Source: Methylorubrum populi (lineage in GTDB: Bacteria > Pseudomonadota > Alphaproteobacteria > Rhizobiales > Beijerinckiaceae). Taken from it: DNA of 64,000 nucleotides. The translations under genes were made by a program, and so were the position numbers. The stretch covers positions 2,814,501 through 2,878,500 of the forward strand of contig NZ_AP014809.1 of the NCBI RefSeq assembly GCF_002355515.1. The letters run 5' to 3'. Below are positions 51,843 through 61,072 of the stretch, in pieces. Position 1 is the first letter of the stretch. Each line of letters starts with the position of its first letter. The notes beneath the pieces were generated by a model, which was not told where the DNA came from, searched no databases, and saw nothing but the letters and a program-made list of their open reading frames with translations.

Positions 51843-52712
51843 ATGCCTGCGGGCGTGCCGCTGCGGGCGGTCGTCGAACCGAGGCCGGCGAGAAGCGGCC
51901 GCAAGGGCTCGTGGCTCGGTCGCCTGTTCGGGCGCGGTGGCTCCACGCCGCAGGCCGCGCCCGACCCCGCGCTCGCTGAGGGGGGCGGTCCGGGCGTGCT
52001 GCACGTCCGGGGCCTTCGCAAGAGCTACGGCGCGCGCACCGTCGTCCATGAGGCGGGGCTCACCGTCCACAACGGCGAGGCGGTAGGGCTGCTCGGGCCG
52101 AACGGCGCGGGCAAGACCACGATCTTCTACATGATCACCGGTCTCGTGCCGGCCGATCGCGGCTTCATCAGCCTCGACGGCATGGAGATCACCCATCTGC
52201 CGATGTATCAGCGCGCCCGGCTCGGCATCGGTTACCTGCCGCAGGAAGCCTCGATCTTCCGCGGGCTGTCGGTCGAGGACAACATCCGCGCCGTGCTGGA
52301 AGTGGCCGAGCCCGACCGCAGGGCGCGCGAGCGCAAGCTCGACTCGCTGCTCGAGGAGTTCGATATCGCGCGGCTTCGCAAGTCGCCCTCCATCGCCCTG
52401 TCGGGCGGCGAGCGTCGCCGCTGCGAGATCGCCCGGGCGCTCGCCTCCTCGCCGACCTTCATGCTGCTCGACGAGCCCTTCGCCGGCATCGACCCGATTG
52501 CGGTGGGCGACATCCAGGACTTGGTGAAGCACCTGAAGCAGCGCGGCATCGGCGTGCTCATCACCGACCACAATGTCCGCGAGACGCTGGGCCTGATCGA
52601 CCGCGCCTACATCGCCCATTCCGGCCGTATCCTCACCGAGGGCACGCCCGAGCAGATCGTGGCCAATGAGGATGCCCGCCGGCTCTATCTCGGCGAGGAT
52701 TTCCGGCTCTGA
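51843..52712 (+). CDS. lptB: LPS export ABC ATPase LptB
   Basis: 289 residues. ABC ATPase core: Walker A GPNGAGKTTIF, IGYLPQEASIFRGLSVEDNI (Q-loop and LptB-specific), signature ALSGGERRRCEIARA, Walker B MLLDEPFAGIDP and DHNVRETLGLIDRAYI switch His. An N-terminal basic extension of ~45 residues precedes the core. It powers LPS extraction with LptFG. ATG 51843 is preferred over GTG 51828. Confidence 0.95.
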   Translation: MPAGVPLRAVVEPRPARSGRKGSWLGRLFGRGGSTPQAAPDPALAEGGGPGVLHVRGLRKSYGARTVVHEAGLTVHNGEAVGLLGPNGAGKTTIFYMITGLVPADRGFISLDGMEITHLPMYQRARLGIGYLPQEASIFRGLSVEDNIRAVLEVAEPDRRARERKLDSLLEEFDIARLRKSPSIALSGGERRRCEIARALASSPTFMLLDEPFAGIDPIAVGDIQDLVKHLKQRGIGVLITDHNVRETLGLIDRAYIAHSGRILTEGTPEQIVANEDARRLYLGEDFRL

Positions 52713-52969
52713 TCTGGCCGGCCCGCGCGGCAGAGGCCGCCGGGGTGCCGTCGATCGCCGTCTTGAAAATGAGGCGATAGCGGTAACGGCCCCTGAACTA
52801 CGCGCGCCGATGCCCAGGTCGTGCGCAAGGTTTTCTTGAGCCTTGAAATGCAATCCATCCGCAACGTCTCACGCAGTGCGTGTAGAGGTTTCGCGGGGCT
52901 TGATCGGTGCAGGTCTGTGGCGCTGCTGCCCACCCAAGTGGAATTCAGGGTGCGGATGCCAATCAGACT

Positions 52970-52997
52970 TTGACGAGCGGTTCGGATGGGGCTAGAC
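52970..52997 (+). promoter_or_regulatory. Candidate promoter for rpoN
   Basis: TTGACG (52970-52975), 16 bp, then CTAGAC (52992-52997). It lies 94 bp upstream of the rpoN start and about 260 bp after lptB, in a 378-bp gap that is otherwise without a recognised feature. The -10 box is only partly canonical. Confidence 0.4.
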
Positions 52998-53021
52998 CTA
53001 AACAAAGGAGAAGCAAAGAAC

Positions 53022-53075
53022 GTGCCGAATGTGGTGCGGCTCACGCCTGGGCTGCGATTTGTCAACAATTTCTGA
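53022..53075 (+). CDS. Candidate leader peptide (17 codons) upstream of rpoN
   Basis: GTG at 53022 opens a frame of 17 sense codons (VPNVVRLTPGLRFVNNF) ending at TGA 53073-53075, 15 nt before the rpoN ATG. AAAGGAG lies 11 nt upstream of the GTG, a much better ribosome site than anything directly before rpoN. It could couple or attenuate rpoN translation. Evidence is limited to one sequence. Confidence 0.3.
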   Translation: MPNVVRLTPGLRFVNNF

Positions 53076-53090
53076 GAGTTGGACGTCGCG

Positions 53091-54626
53091 ATGAGTCTGC
53101 TGCAACGGCTTGAAATGCGCCAGGGCCAGTCCCTGGTGATGACGCCGCAACTGCTGCAGGCGATCAAGCTTCTCCAGCTCTCGCAGCTCGATCTCGCCGC
53201 CTATGTCGATGCCGAGCTGGAGCGCAATCCGCTGCTGGAACGCACCGAGGGCGAGCCAGCCTCCGAGCGCGAGGCGCCGGAGGCAACTGGCGACGGCGAG
53301 TACGAGGGCGGCGACGGGCCGGAGCCCGAGGCGTGGCTCGCCTCCGACATGACGCCGAGCCGCAGCGAGATCGAGGGCGACCTCGACACGCGCCTCGACA
53401 ACGTCTTCGCCGACGAGAATCCCGCCCCGCGCGAGAGCGGGACCGGCGACATGCTCTCGCTGACGCCCGCGCCCTACGGCAATACCGGCGGCAGTTTCGA
53501 CGGGGAGCTTCCCGATTTCGAGGCGTCGCTCACCGCCGAGACGAGCCTGCGCGAGCACCTCGCCGCCCAGCTCGACCTCGCGACCCGGAACCCGTCCGAC
53601 CGGCTGATCGGCAGCTTCCTCATCGATGCGGTGGACGATGCCGGTTACCTGCGCGAGGACATCGACGGCGTGGCCGAACGGCTCGGCGCCTCGCTCGACG
53701 ACGTCGCCCGCATCCTGAGGCTCGTCCAGACCTTCGACCCGCCGGGCGTGGCCGCCCGCGACCTCGCCGAATGCCTCGCGATCCAGCTCCGCGAGCAGGA
53801 CCGGTTCGATCCGGCGATGCAGGCCCTGGTCTCGCGCCTCGACCTCGTGGCCAAGCGCGACTTTCCGGCCCTGCGCCGCCTCTGCGGCGTGGACGACGAG
53901 GATCTCGTCGAGATGCTGGCCGAGATCCGCCGGCTCGACCCGAAGCCGGGCCGCGCCTTCGGCTCGCACGCCGTCGAGGTGCTGGTCCCCGACGTGTTCG
54001 TCCGCCCGGCGCCGGACGGATCCTGGCTGGTGGAGCTGAACTCGGAGGCGCTGCCGCGGGTGCTGGTCAACCAGAGCTACTATGCCCGCGTCTCCAAGGG
54101 GGCGGTGGCGGATGGCGACAAGGCGTTTCTGTCGGAGTGCCTGCAGACCGCCAACTGGCTCACCCGCAGCCTGGAGCAGCGGGCGCGCACGATTCTGAAG
54201 GTCGCCACCGAGATCGTGCGCCAGCAGGATGCCTTCTTCCTCCACGGCGTCGCCCACCTGCGCCCGCTCAACCTCAAGACCGTCGCCGAAGCGATCGGCA
54301 TGCACGAATCGACCGTCTCGCGGGTGACCTCCAACAAGTCGATCGGCACGAGCCGCGGCACCCTGGAGATGAAGTACTTCTTCACCGCCGCAATCCCTGG
54401 CGCCGCCGGGGCGGCCGCCCATTCCTCGGAAGCCGTCCGCCACCGCATCAAGCAGCTCGTCGATGCGGAAGCCTCGGATGTTCTGTCCGACGACGCGCTG
54501 GTGCAGCGCCTGCGCGACGAGGGCGTCGACATCGCCCGCCGCACCGTCGCGAAGTACCGCGAGTCGTTGCGCATTCCCTCGTCGATCGACCGCCGCCGGG
54601 CGAAAATGGCCTCCGCCGCCCGCTGA
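53091..54626 (+). CDS. rpoN: RNA polymerase sigma-54 factor
   Basis: 511 residues. The Gln/Leu-rich activator region I is GQSLVMTPQLLQAIKLLQLS. An acidic region II follows (~50-130), then the core-binding domain. The HTH is LKTVAEAIGMHESTVSRV and the RpoN box is ARRTVAKYRE near the C-terminus. It directs transcription of nitrogen and other enhancer-dependent genes. Position between lptB and hpf is the conserved proteobacterial arrangement. Confidence 0.96.
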   Translation: MSLLQRLEMRQGQSLVMTPQLLQAIKLLQLSQLDLAAYVDAELERNPLLERTEGEPASEREAPEATGDGEYEGGDGPEPEAWLASDMTPSRSEIEGDLDTRLDNVFADENPAPRESGTGDMLSLTPAPYGNTGGSFDGELPDFEASLTAETSLREHLAAQLDLATRNPSDRLIGSFLIDAVDDAGYLREDIDGVAERLGASLDDVARILRLVQTFDPPGVAARDLAECLAIQLREQDRFDPAMQALVSRLDLVAKRDFPALRRLCGVDDEDLVEMLAEIRRLDPKPGRAFGSHAVEVLVPDVFVRPAPDGSWLVELNSEALPRVLVNQSYYARVSKGAVADGDKAFLSECLQTANWLTRSLEQRARTILKVATEIVRQQDAFFLHGVAHLRPLNLKTVAEAIGMHESTVSRVTSNKSIGTSRGTLEMKYFFTAAIPGAAGAAAHSSEAVRHRIKQLVDAEASDVLSDDALVQRLRDEGVDIARRTVAKYRESLRIPSSIDRRRAKMASAAR

Positions 54627-54739
54627 CACCGGGTGCGGAGAGGCTACCCGAAAGCCTTGTGCCGGCTCGCCTTCGCGTTGACTTGACCCGTCCCCCTTTC
54701 TAACTCTCGAAGCCCTCGGGAGGAAAAGCGGAGACGTCG

Positions 54740-55342
54740 ATGGCAGGTTTGCGGGTGACGGGGCATGGCCTCGATCTCGGTACGGCTCTGCGGGGCCGGG
54801 TCGAAGACCGCATGGCGGCGACGCTTTCGAAGTACCTCGATCCGCATATGAGCGGCACCTGCACCGGGCATGTGACGCTGCGGCGCGACGGCACCGCCTA
54901 CCGCACCGATTGCGTGCTGCATCTCGTCACCGGCCTGACACTCGAAGCCTCGGGCGCCGCGCACGACGTGCATGCGAGTTTCGAGCAGACCGCCGACAAG
55001 CTCGAGAAGCGCCTGCGCCGCTACAAGCACAAGCTCAAGACGCACAGTGCGCCGAGCCCCAACGGAGCGGAGATCGAGGCGGCCTACGCCGTCTTCGCCG
55101 CGCCCGACGAGGAGACCGACGACGAGTCGTTCGAGGCGGAGGAGGGCGACCATCCTCCGGTCGTGGCCGAGAGCACCCGCACCTTGAAGCGCCAGTCGGT
55201 CAGCGAGGCCGTCACTGCCCTCGACATGACCGGGGCTCCGGTGGTCGTTTTCGTTCACGCTGGCACCGGGCGCATCAACGTCGTATATCGGCGCAGCGAC
55301 GGCGCGATCGGGTGGGTCGATCCTCCCGCCGATCGGGGTTGA
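54740..55342 (+). CDS. hpf: Long ribosome hibernation-promoting factor
   Basis: 200 residues. The N-terminal S30AE domain (LRVTGHGLDLGTALRGRVEDRMAATLSKY) binds the 30S decoding region. After an acidic linker, the C-terminal dimerisation domain (VVAESTRTLKRQSVSEAV, GRINVVYRRSDGAIGWVDP) allows 100S dimer formation. Long HPF sits downstream of rpoN in alphaproteobacteria as here. No separate short HPF is seen. Confidence 0.94.
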   Translation: MAGLRVTGHGLDLGTALRGRVEDRMAATLSKYLDPHMSGTCTGHVTLRRDGTAYRTDCVLHLVTGLTLEASGAAHDVHASFEQTADKLEKRLRRYKHKLKTHSAPSPNGAEIEAAYAVFAAPDEETDDESFEAEEGDHPPVVAESTRTLKRQSVSEAVTALDMTGAPVVVFVHAGTGRINVVYRRSDGAIGWVDPPADRG

Positions 55343-55540
55343 GGCACGGCCCCGTTTCGGATCACCGCGGGCGGGGAAGCGAGCGTCCCTCACGAAGTTC
55401 CGGCTGCACTCCCGCCGCCGGACGAGGGACCGCCCGGATCCTTGACGCGAGCGGCTCGGTGCCGGGGCCACCCGTCCCGGGGGCGTGCATGGGAACGCGG
55501 GACCGCCGGATGGATCCCGCCGACGAGGCGTTAAGTTTTC

Positions 55541-56008
55541 ATGCCGATGCTCGAATTCCTGAACCCGGACTCGGTCGTCTCTGCCTTGCGCGTGCGGGAC
55601 AAGAAGCACGTGCTCCAGGAGCTGGCCATTCACGCCGCCCGCCGCCTGCCGGGCCTGTCCGACCGCGACATCTTCGAGACCCTGCTTCAGCGCGAGCGCC
55701 TCGGCTCCACCGGTATCGGCGACGGCGTGGCCATCCCTCACGGTAAGCTGGCGCAGCTCGACCGCCTGTTCGGCCTCGTCGCCCGGCTGGAAAAGCCTGT
55801 GGACTTCGATGCCCTCGACGGCCAGCCGGTCGATGTCGCCTTCCTGCTGCTCGCCCCCGAGACGGCGGGTGCCGACCACCTCAAGGCCCTAGCCCAGGTG
55901 GCCCGGCTTCTGCGCGAGCCCGGCATGCTGGAACGGATCCGCAGCGCCCGCGACGCCACCGCCCTCTACGCTCTGCTGGCCAACGGCCCGACGACGCAGG
56001 CCGCCTGA
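55541..56008 (+). CDS. ptsN: PTS nitrogen-regulatory IIA protein PtsN (EIIA-Ntr)
   Basis: 155 residues. The phosphorylatable His is in GVAIPHGKL (about residue 67); RERLGSTGIGDG before it is conserved. It receives phosphate from PtsP/PtsO and controls potassium, nitrogen and stringent functions. The lptB-rpoN-hpf-ptsN order is canonical. The preceding 198-bp gap has no recognised feature. A small secreted-protein gene follows after 2 bp. Confidence 0.95.
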   Translation: MPMLEFLNPDSVVSALRVRDKKHVLQELAIHAARRLPGLSDRDIFETLLQRERLGSTGIGDGVAIPHGKLAQLDRLFGLVARLEKPVDFDALDGQPVDVAFLLLAPETAGADHLKALAQVARLLREPGMLERIRSARDATALYALLANGPTTQAA

Positions 56009-56010
56009 TC

Positions 56011-56340
56011 ATGCTCGTAGTCTCTGCGCGTACCGCCCTGGTTCTGGCGGCGCTTCTGGCTCCCGGCACCCTGCACGCTCAGAGCGATGCGGCCTGTGCC
56101 CGCGACGTGCTGGTGGCCGGTTCGATGCAGAGACAGGCGATCGAGCAGCTCGAAGGCGGGGGCGAAGACGAGGCGAGCCTCTGCCGCGTCTGGCGCCGTC
56201 ACGTCGAGACCATGCGGCGGATCGCTGGCGTCTACGGCCGCTGCCTGTCCGGTCCCGAGCGGACCGAGCGCCTGTCTCAGGTTCAGGGCTCGGAAAAGGA
56301 GTTCGCGGGCCTCGTGCGCAGCCGCTGCCGCGGCCTGTGA
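56011..56340 (+). CDS. Small secreted Cys-containing protein of unknown function
   Basis: 109 residues. Signal peptide (RTALVLAALLAPGTLHAQ) followed by an all-helical ~90-residue domain with four Cys (CARD, LCRVWRRH, GRCLSG, SRCRGL), probably two disulphides. No family is recognised. It begins 2 bp after ptsN and is likely co-transcribed. Confidence 0.65.
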   Translation: MLVVSARTALVLAALLAPGTLHAQSDAACARDVLVAGSMQRQAIEQLEGGGEDEASLCRVWRRHVETMRRIAGVYGRCLSGPERTERLSQVQGSEKEFAGLVRSRCRGL

Positions 56341-56558
56341 AGCGCGGCGCCGACGCCCGGCGCGATCACCACCCGAACGGCAGGCCCGCACGTCGCCCGG
56401 GCGACGCGCGATTTGCTTCGCGACGCGGGCGATCGAACGTCGTCCGAGCCGCCCGGCGGAGCCGAGCGCGGCTGTTCGCGCCGTGCAATTCGTGCATGAT
56501 CGCTGCAACCGCCCGTGAGCCTCATCCCGGGCCCCACCGGTCCGGAAGCTGATCGCGC

Positions 56559-57596
56559 GTGCCCCCCTTTCCCTTCACCGCCATCGTTGCCCAGGAGGAG
56601 ATGAAGCGGGCGCTGCTGATCGCGGCCGTCGATCCCTCGATCGGCGGCGTCCTGATCTTCGGGGACCGGGGCACCGGCAAGTCCACCGCCGTGCGGGCGC
56701 TGGCGGCGCTGCTGCCGAAGATCCCGGCGGTGGCAGGCTGCCCTTATTCCTGCGCGCCCGACAGCCCGGCCGAGGCCTGCCCGCACTGTGCCGGGCAGAG
56801 GGGCGAGGGCAAGAGCGGGAATAGGATCAAGACCCACCTGATCCCGGTGCCGGTGGTCGATCTGCCCCTCGGCGCCACCGAGGACCGGGTGGTCGGCGCC
56901 CTCGATTTGGAGCGGGCGCTCACGCGGGGCGAGAAGGCGTTCGAGCCGGGCCTCTTGGCGCGGGCGAACCGCGGCTTCCTCTATATCGACGAGGCGAACC
57001 TGCTCGAGGACCATCTCGTGGACCTCCTGCTCGATGTCGCTGCCTCCGGCGTCAACACGGTGGAGCGCGAGGGCCTGTCGCTGCGCCACCCGGCCCGCTT
57101 CGTCCTCGTCGGCAGCGGCAACCCGGAGGAGGGGGAACTGCGCCCGCAGCTTCTCGATCGCTTCGGCCTCGCCTGCGAGGTGACGACGCCCACCGAGATC
57201 GCCACGCGCATCGAGGTGGTGCGGCGGCGCGACGCCTACGAGCGCGACAGCGAGGCGTTCTGTGCCGCCCAAGCCAAGGCGGAGAAGGCACTGCAGAAGA
57301 CGATCCTGTCCGCCCGCGAGCGGCTCGGCGGCGTGAGCGTGCCCGACGCGGTGCTGGAGAGCGCAGCCCGGCTCTGCCTCGCGCTCGGCACCGACGGCCT
57401 GCGCGGCGAACTCACGCTGATGCGCACCGCCCGGGCACTCGCCGCCCTCGACGGGGCGGGGACGGTCACGGCCGCGCATCTGCGGCAGGTGGCGCCGAGC
57501 GCGCTCCGCCACCGCCTGCGCCGCAACCCCCTCGACGAATCGGGCTCCACGGCGCGCGTGGCGCGGGCCGTGGAGGAGGTGCTGGGCGCAGGGTGA
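56559..57596 (+). CDS. bchI: Magnesium chelatase ATPase subunit BchI
   Basis: 345 residues from GTG. AAA+ features: FTAIVAQEEMKRALL, Walker A FGDRGTGKSTAV, the Cys-rich BchI insert (GCPYSCAPDSPAEACPHC), Walker B FLYIDEANLLEDHLVDLLLD, and sensor region GSGNPEEGELRPQLLDRFGL. BchI, with BchD and BchH, inserts Mg into protoporphyrin IX for bacteriochlorophyll synthesis, implying an aerobic anoxygenic phototroph. bchD does not follow; convergent gpmA is 9 bp away. Confidence 0.95.
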   Translation: MPPFPFTAIVAQEEMKRALLIAAVDPSIGGVLIFGDRGTGKSTAVRALAALLPKIPAVAGCPYSCAPDSPAEACPHCAGQRGEGKSGNRIKTHLIPVPVVDLPLGATEDRVVGALDLERALTRGEKAFEPGLLARANRGFLYIDEANLLEDHLVDLLLDVAASGVNTVEREGLSLRHPARFVLVGSGNPEEGELRPQLLDRFGLACEVTTPTEIATRIEVVRRRDAYERDSEAFCAAQAKAEKALQKTILSARERLGGVSVPDAVLESAARLCLALGTDGLRGELTLMRTARALAALDGAGTVTAAHLRQVAPSALRHRLRRNPLDESGSTARVARAVEEVLGAG

Positions 57597-57605
57597 CCCG
57601 CGCCG

Positions 57606-58244
57606 TCAGTCGTCCTGGTCGATATCCTTGTCGAGGATCAGCTTCGACTCGACCGTCGTATCGGCCTTGAGCCGGTAGACCAGCGGGATGCCCGTGGCGA
57701 TCTCCAGGCTGGCGATGGTCTTGGTGGTCATGCCGTCCAGCACCATCACCAGCGCCCGCAGCGAGTTGCCGTGGGCCGCGACCAGCACCCGCTCGCCCGA
57801 CATCACGCGCGGCAGGATCGTCTGGATGTAGTAGGGCAGCACCCGCGCGGCGGTGTCCTTGAGGCTCTCGCCGCCGGGCGGCGGCACGTCGTAGGAGCGG
57901 CGCCACTCGTGGACCTGGGCATCGCCCCAGCGCTCGCGCGCGTCGTCCTTGTTGAGGCCGGAGAGATCGCCGTAATCGCGCTCGTTCAGCGCCTCGTTGC
58001 GGATCGTCTCCAGACCGCCCTGACCCATCTCCTCGAGGATCAGCGCGCAGGTGTTCTGGGCGCGCCGCAGGTTCGAGGTGAAGGCTACGTCGAACTGCGT
58101 GCCCTGGGCCTTGAGCCAGCGTCCGGCCCGGCGTGCCTCGGCAACGCCGAGCTCCGTCAACTCCGGGTCGCGCCAGCCGGTGAACAGCTTCTTCAGGTTC
58201 CACTCGCTCTGGCCGTGCCGAGCGAGGACGAGCAGGCGCTCCAT
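57606..58244 (-). CDS. gpmA: 2,3-bisphosphoglycerate-dependent phosphoglycerate mutase
   Basis: 212 residues. [12 protein letters not shown] carries the phospho-accepting His; [20 protein letters not shown] and [18 protein letters not shown] are the other active-site blocks. It interconverts 3- and 2-phosphoglycerate in glycolysis and, in methylotrophs, the serine cycle (organism context inferred). The protein is slightly shorter than E. coli GpmA, as usual in alphaproteobacteria. Confidence 0.94.
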   Translation of the reverse strand: MERLLVLARHGQSEWNLKKLFTGWRDPELTELGVAEARRAGRWLKAQGTQFDVAFTSNLRRAQNTCALILEEMGQGGLETIRNEALNERDYGDLSGLNKDDARERWGDAQVHEWRRSYDVPPPGGESLKDTAARVLPYYIQTILPRVMSGERVLVAAHGNSLRALVMVLDGMTTKTIASLEIATGIPLVYRLKADTTVESKLILDKDIDQDD

Positions 58245-58387
58245 GGGACGGGTCTCTCCGGAGAAGGTCAAGGCGAGGCCGCCACGTCACGGGACCTCGC
58301 CAGCATGGGCCGGGCCTCTACCAGAGGCGGCGACACCTCCCAAGCCCAAGCCTGACGTTCCGCCGGAATCGTTATTCCGACGAAGGT

Positions 58388-59191
58388 CTAATCCCTCAGC
58401 CCCAGCACGTCGTCCATGCCGTAGAGGCCCGGCGGCTTGTCGAACGCCCATTGTGCGGCCCGCACGGCGCCGCGGGCGAAGATCGCCCGGTCCTCGGCGT
58501 GGTGGGAGAGGGTGATCCGCTCGGAGGGACCGGCGAAGATTACGCTGTGGTCGCCGACCACCGAGCCGCCGCGCAGAGTCGCGAAGCCGATATCGCCGGG
58601 CCGCCGCGCGCCGGTATGGCCGTCGCGGGTCGAGACGCGGGTCTCGGTGAGACGCACGCCGCGGCCCTCCGCCGCCGCCTCGCCGAGCAGCAGGGCCGTT
58701 CCCGAGGGCGCATCGACCTTCATGCGGTGGTGCATCTCCAGCACCTCGATGTCGAATTCCTCGCCCAACGTCGCGGCGACCTTGCGCACGAGGCCGGCGA
58801 GGAGGTTGACGCCGAGCGACATGTTGCCCGAGCGCACGATGCGGGCATGGTAGCTGGCCGCCTCCAGCCGCTTCAGGTCGTCCGGCGAGAGCCCCGTGGT
58901 GCCGACGACATGGACGATGCGGGCCTGCGCCGCGAGTTCGGTGAAGGCGACGGTCGCGGCGGGGGCGGTGAAGTCCAGGACACCGTCGGCCGCTACGAAC
59001 AGGGAGAGCGGATCGTCGCTGACCGTCACGCCGAGATCGCCGATGCCGGCCAGGCGTCCGGCATCCTGTCCCAGGGCGGGCGATCCCGGGCGCTCGACCG
59101 CGCCGTGCAGCGTGCAGCCCTTGGCCTCGGCGACCGCCCGGATCAGCATCCGACCCATGCGCCCCTCGGCGCCGACAACGACGAGCTTCAT
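58388..59191 (-). CDS. dapB: 4-hydroxy-tetrahydrodipicolinate reductase
   Basis: 267 residues. [15 protein letters not shown] binds the nucleotide. GTTGLS is followed by [12 protein letters not shown], and the catalytic [19 protein letters not shown] block carries the catalytic His and Lys. It reduces dihydrodipicolinate in the lysine and diaminopimelate pathway. It is upstream of gpmA on the same strand with a 143-bp gap. Confidence 0.96.
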   Translation of the reverse strand: MKLVVVGAEGRMGRMLIRAVAEAKGCTLHGAVERPGSPALGQDAGRLAGIGDLGVTVSDDPLSLFVAADGVLDFTAPAATVAFTELAAQARIVHVVGTTGLSPDDLKRLEAASYHARIVRSGNMSLGVNLLAGLVRKVAATLGEEFDIEVLEMHHRMKVDAPSGTALLLGEAAAEGRGVRLTETRVSTRDGHTGARRPGDIGFATLRGGSVVGDHSVIFAGPSERITLSHHAEDRAIFARGAVRAAQWAFDKPPGLYGMDDVLGLRD

Positions 59192-59273
59192 GATGGTCGA
59201 CTTCCCGCTCCGATGGATGCCCGGCTCTCGCCGGGCCATTTGTCGCCCGAAAGGCCGCCGTTGAACCGTCCGC

Positions 59274-59963
59274 CTAGACCCGTTGCGATGCGATCAGCGG
59301 TCCAAGGACATCCGATACACCGTTGACGGTGATCTGCGTGCCGACACACAGCAGCAGGAATGCCGAGAGCCGTCCGAGCACCCGCGCCCGCACCGGCCCG
59401 ATCAGGGTCACGACCCGGTCCGCCGATCCGTAAGCGACGCGGATCATACCGGCAATGGCCATGGCCGCCAGCGAGGCGCCGATGAAGAAGCCGGCGAGGT
59501 CGCCCGGCTCCGAGGGACGGTTGGCGCCGAGCGCGATGGCGACCGCGATGGTGCCGGGTCCCGTGGTGAAGGGGAGGGTGAGCGGGAAGAAGGCGACTTC
59601 TGCGAGGTTCTCGCCGGCCTCCGGCTCGGCCTCGGCATGTTTGCGGGCCTCCCGCGTCTCGGGCGCGTTGAGCAGGGTCCACGCAAAGGCTGCCACGAAC
59701 AGGCCGCCGGCAATGCGAAGCGCTGCCAGCGACACGCCGAAGAAGTTGAGGATCGGGGCGCCGGCCCAGAGGGCAGCGAGCATCACCAGGGCGGCGTAGA
59801 AGCCGATGCGGCGCGACAGTTCCGCCCGCTCCGCCTGCGAGCGGTCCGCGGTGATCTGCGCGAACATCAGCGCCGAGCCGACCGGATTGACGATGGAGAA
59901 CAGGCCGGACAGCGCGAGCAGGAAGCTCGTGAGCACGGTCTCGAATCCGATGGATGCCAGCAT
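59274..59963 (-). CDS. MarC-family integral membrane protein
   Basis: 229 residues with six TM segments. [17 protein letters not shown] near the N-terminus and [22 protein letters not shown] in the middle match the two conserved NPxG/GPG regions of MarC. A charged cytoplasmic loop ([18 protein letters not shown]) separates the halves. Function of the family is unknown; it is no longer linked to multiple antibiotic resistance. Confidence 0.9.
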   Translation of the reverse strand: MLASIGFETVLTSFLLALSGLFSIVNPVGSALMFAQITADRSQAERAELSRRIGFYAALVMLAALWAGAPILNFFGVSLAALRIAGGLFVAAFAWTLLNAPETREARKHAEAEPEAGENLAEVAFFPLTLPFTTGPGTIAVAIALGANRPSEPGDLAGFFIGASLAAMAIAGMIRVAYGSADRVVTLIGPVRARVLGRLSAFLLLCVGTQITVNGVSDVLGPLIASQRV

Positions 59964-60002
59964 GCGGGCCCGGCTCGGCAGATCGCGGGAGGGGAGCGGG
60001 CT

Positions 60003-60737
60003 TTAGCCCGGCTGTCCGGCCGGCACCAGCACCCGCGCCGGCACGCGGCTCTCCAGGCGGCGGACCTGCCGCACCGCGACCGGCCGGTAGAGCTGCTTGG
60101 TCGCATCGACCACATGGAGGCCGGCGAAAGGCATGGCGAGGCCGGTACCGAACCGCTCCCAGGCCGCGGCGGTGCGCAGCCAGAAGCGGCTACGGATCGG
60201 CGGCATGTAGAGGGTCTCCGCCCAGCCTTCCGGCGAGAACAACGTGTCGCGCATCAGCCGCGAGAGCTGCGAGCGGCTGTAGGGCTGGCCGTGGCCAAAG
60301 GGCGTCGCGTCGCGCCGCGCCCAGACGCCGGTGCGGTTGGGGACGACGAGGATCAGGCGCCCGCCCGGTGTCAGCACGCGCCAGACGTCGGCCAGCAATT
60401 CGCTCGGGCTCTCGACGGCTTCGAGCGCGTGGACGAGGATGACGCGATCGACCGCCGCCTCGGGAAGGGGCAGCATGGTGAGGTCGGCGAGCGCCGTCAC
60501 CGAACGGCCGCTGGAGGGCCAGTTCACCACGCCTTGCGTCGCCGGCATGAAGGCGAGCGTGCGCTCGGCGATGACGTGGACCGGGCCGAGATAGGGCGTG
60601 ACGTAGCCGAGCCCGAGCACGCGCAGGCCCGAGACCGAGCCGAGGAAGCCGTGAATGGCTCGGCCGACCACGCGGTGGGTGACGACGCCGAGCGGCGAGG
60701 CGTAGAAGGCGCGCAGGTCCGTGACGTCGAGGCGCAT
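60003..60737 (-). CDS. Class I SAM-dependent methyltransferase (methyltransferase type 11)
   Basis: 244 residues. Motif I is weak (RVLGLGYVTPYLG), post-motif ALADLTMLPLPEAAVDRVILVHALE and GGRLILVVPNRTG are typical of methyltransferase type 11. The family in alphaproteobacteria commonly sits divergent from gloB, as here. Substrate unknown. A GTG start at 60755 would add six residues. Confidence 0.82.
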   Translation of the reverse strand: MRLDVTDLRAFYASPLGVVTHRVVGRAIHGFLGSVSGLRVLGLGYVTPYLGPVHVIAERTLAFMPATQGVVNWPSSGRSVTALADLTMLPLPEAAVDRVILVHALEAVESPSELLADVWRVLTPGGRLILVVPNRTGVWARRDATPFGHGQPYSRSQLSRLMRDTLFSPEGWAETLYMPPIRSRFWLRTAAAWERFGTGLAMPFAGLHVVDATKQLYRPVAVRQVRRLESRVPARVLVPAGQPG

Positions 60738-61072
60738 CGGATGGGGTGCCGGCACGGCCGGTTGTCCTCCACGAGACGGATGTCGCAAGGCTGATGCGGC
60801 ATCAATGGGGATCGCGGGCCCGTCCGGCAAGCGGGGGTGACAAGCTGGTTCGGCAAGTCGGTCCGGCAAGTCGGCGAAGTCCGCCAGCGCGACGCGCGCA
60901 AGCGTGGCAGTGCTCCGGCTTTGGAACCGTGACGATCCTGCAACGGTTCCGAAGCCGGCGCGTCCCGCGCTCGGCTTGTCCCTGGCTTAACCTGGGCTTG
61001 TCCTTGGCTTGTGCCACCGGTCCGAGCGAGAAAGCCGGCCGAGTGATGTCAGTTCTGGCGAAAGGGTCTTCG

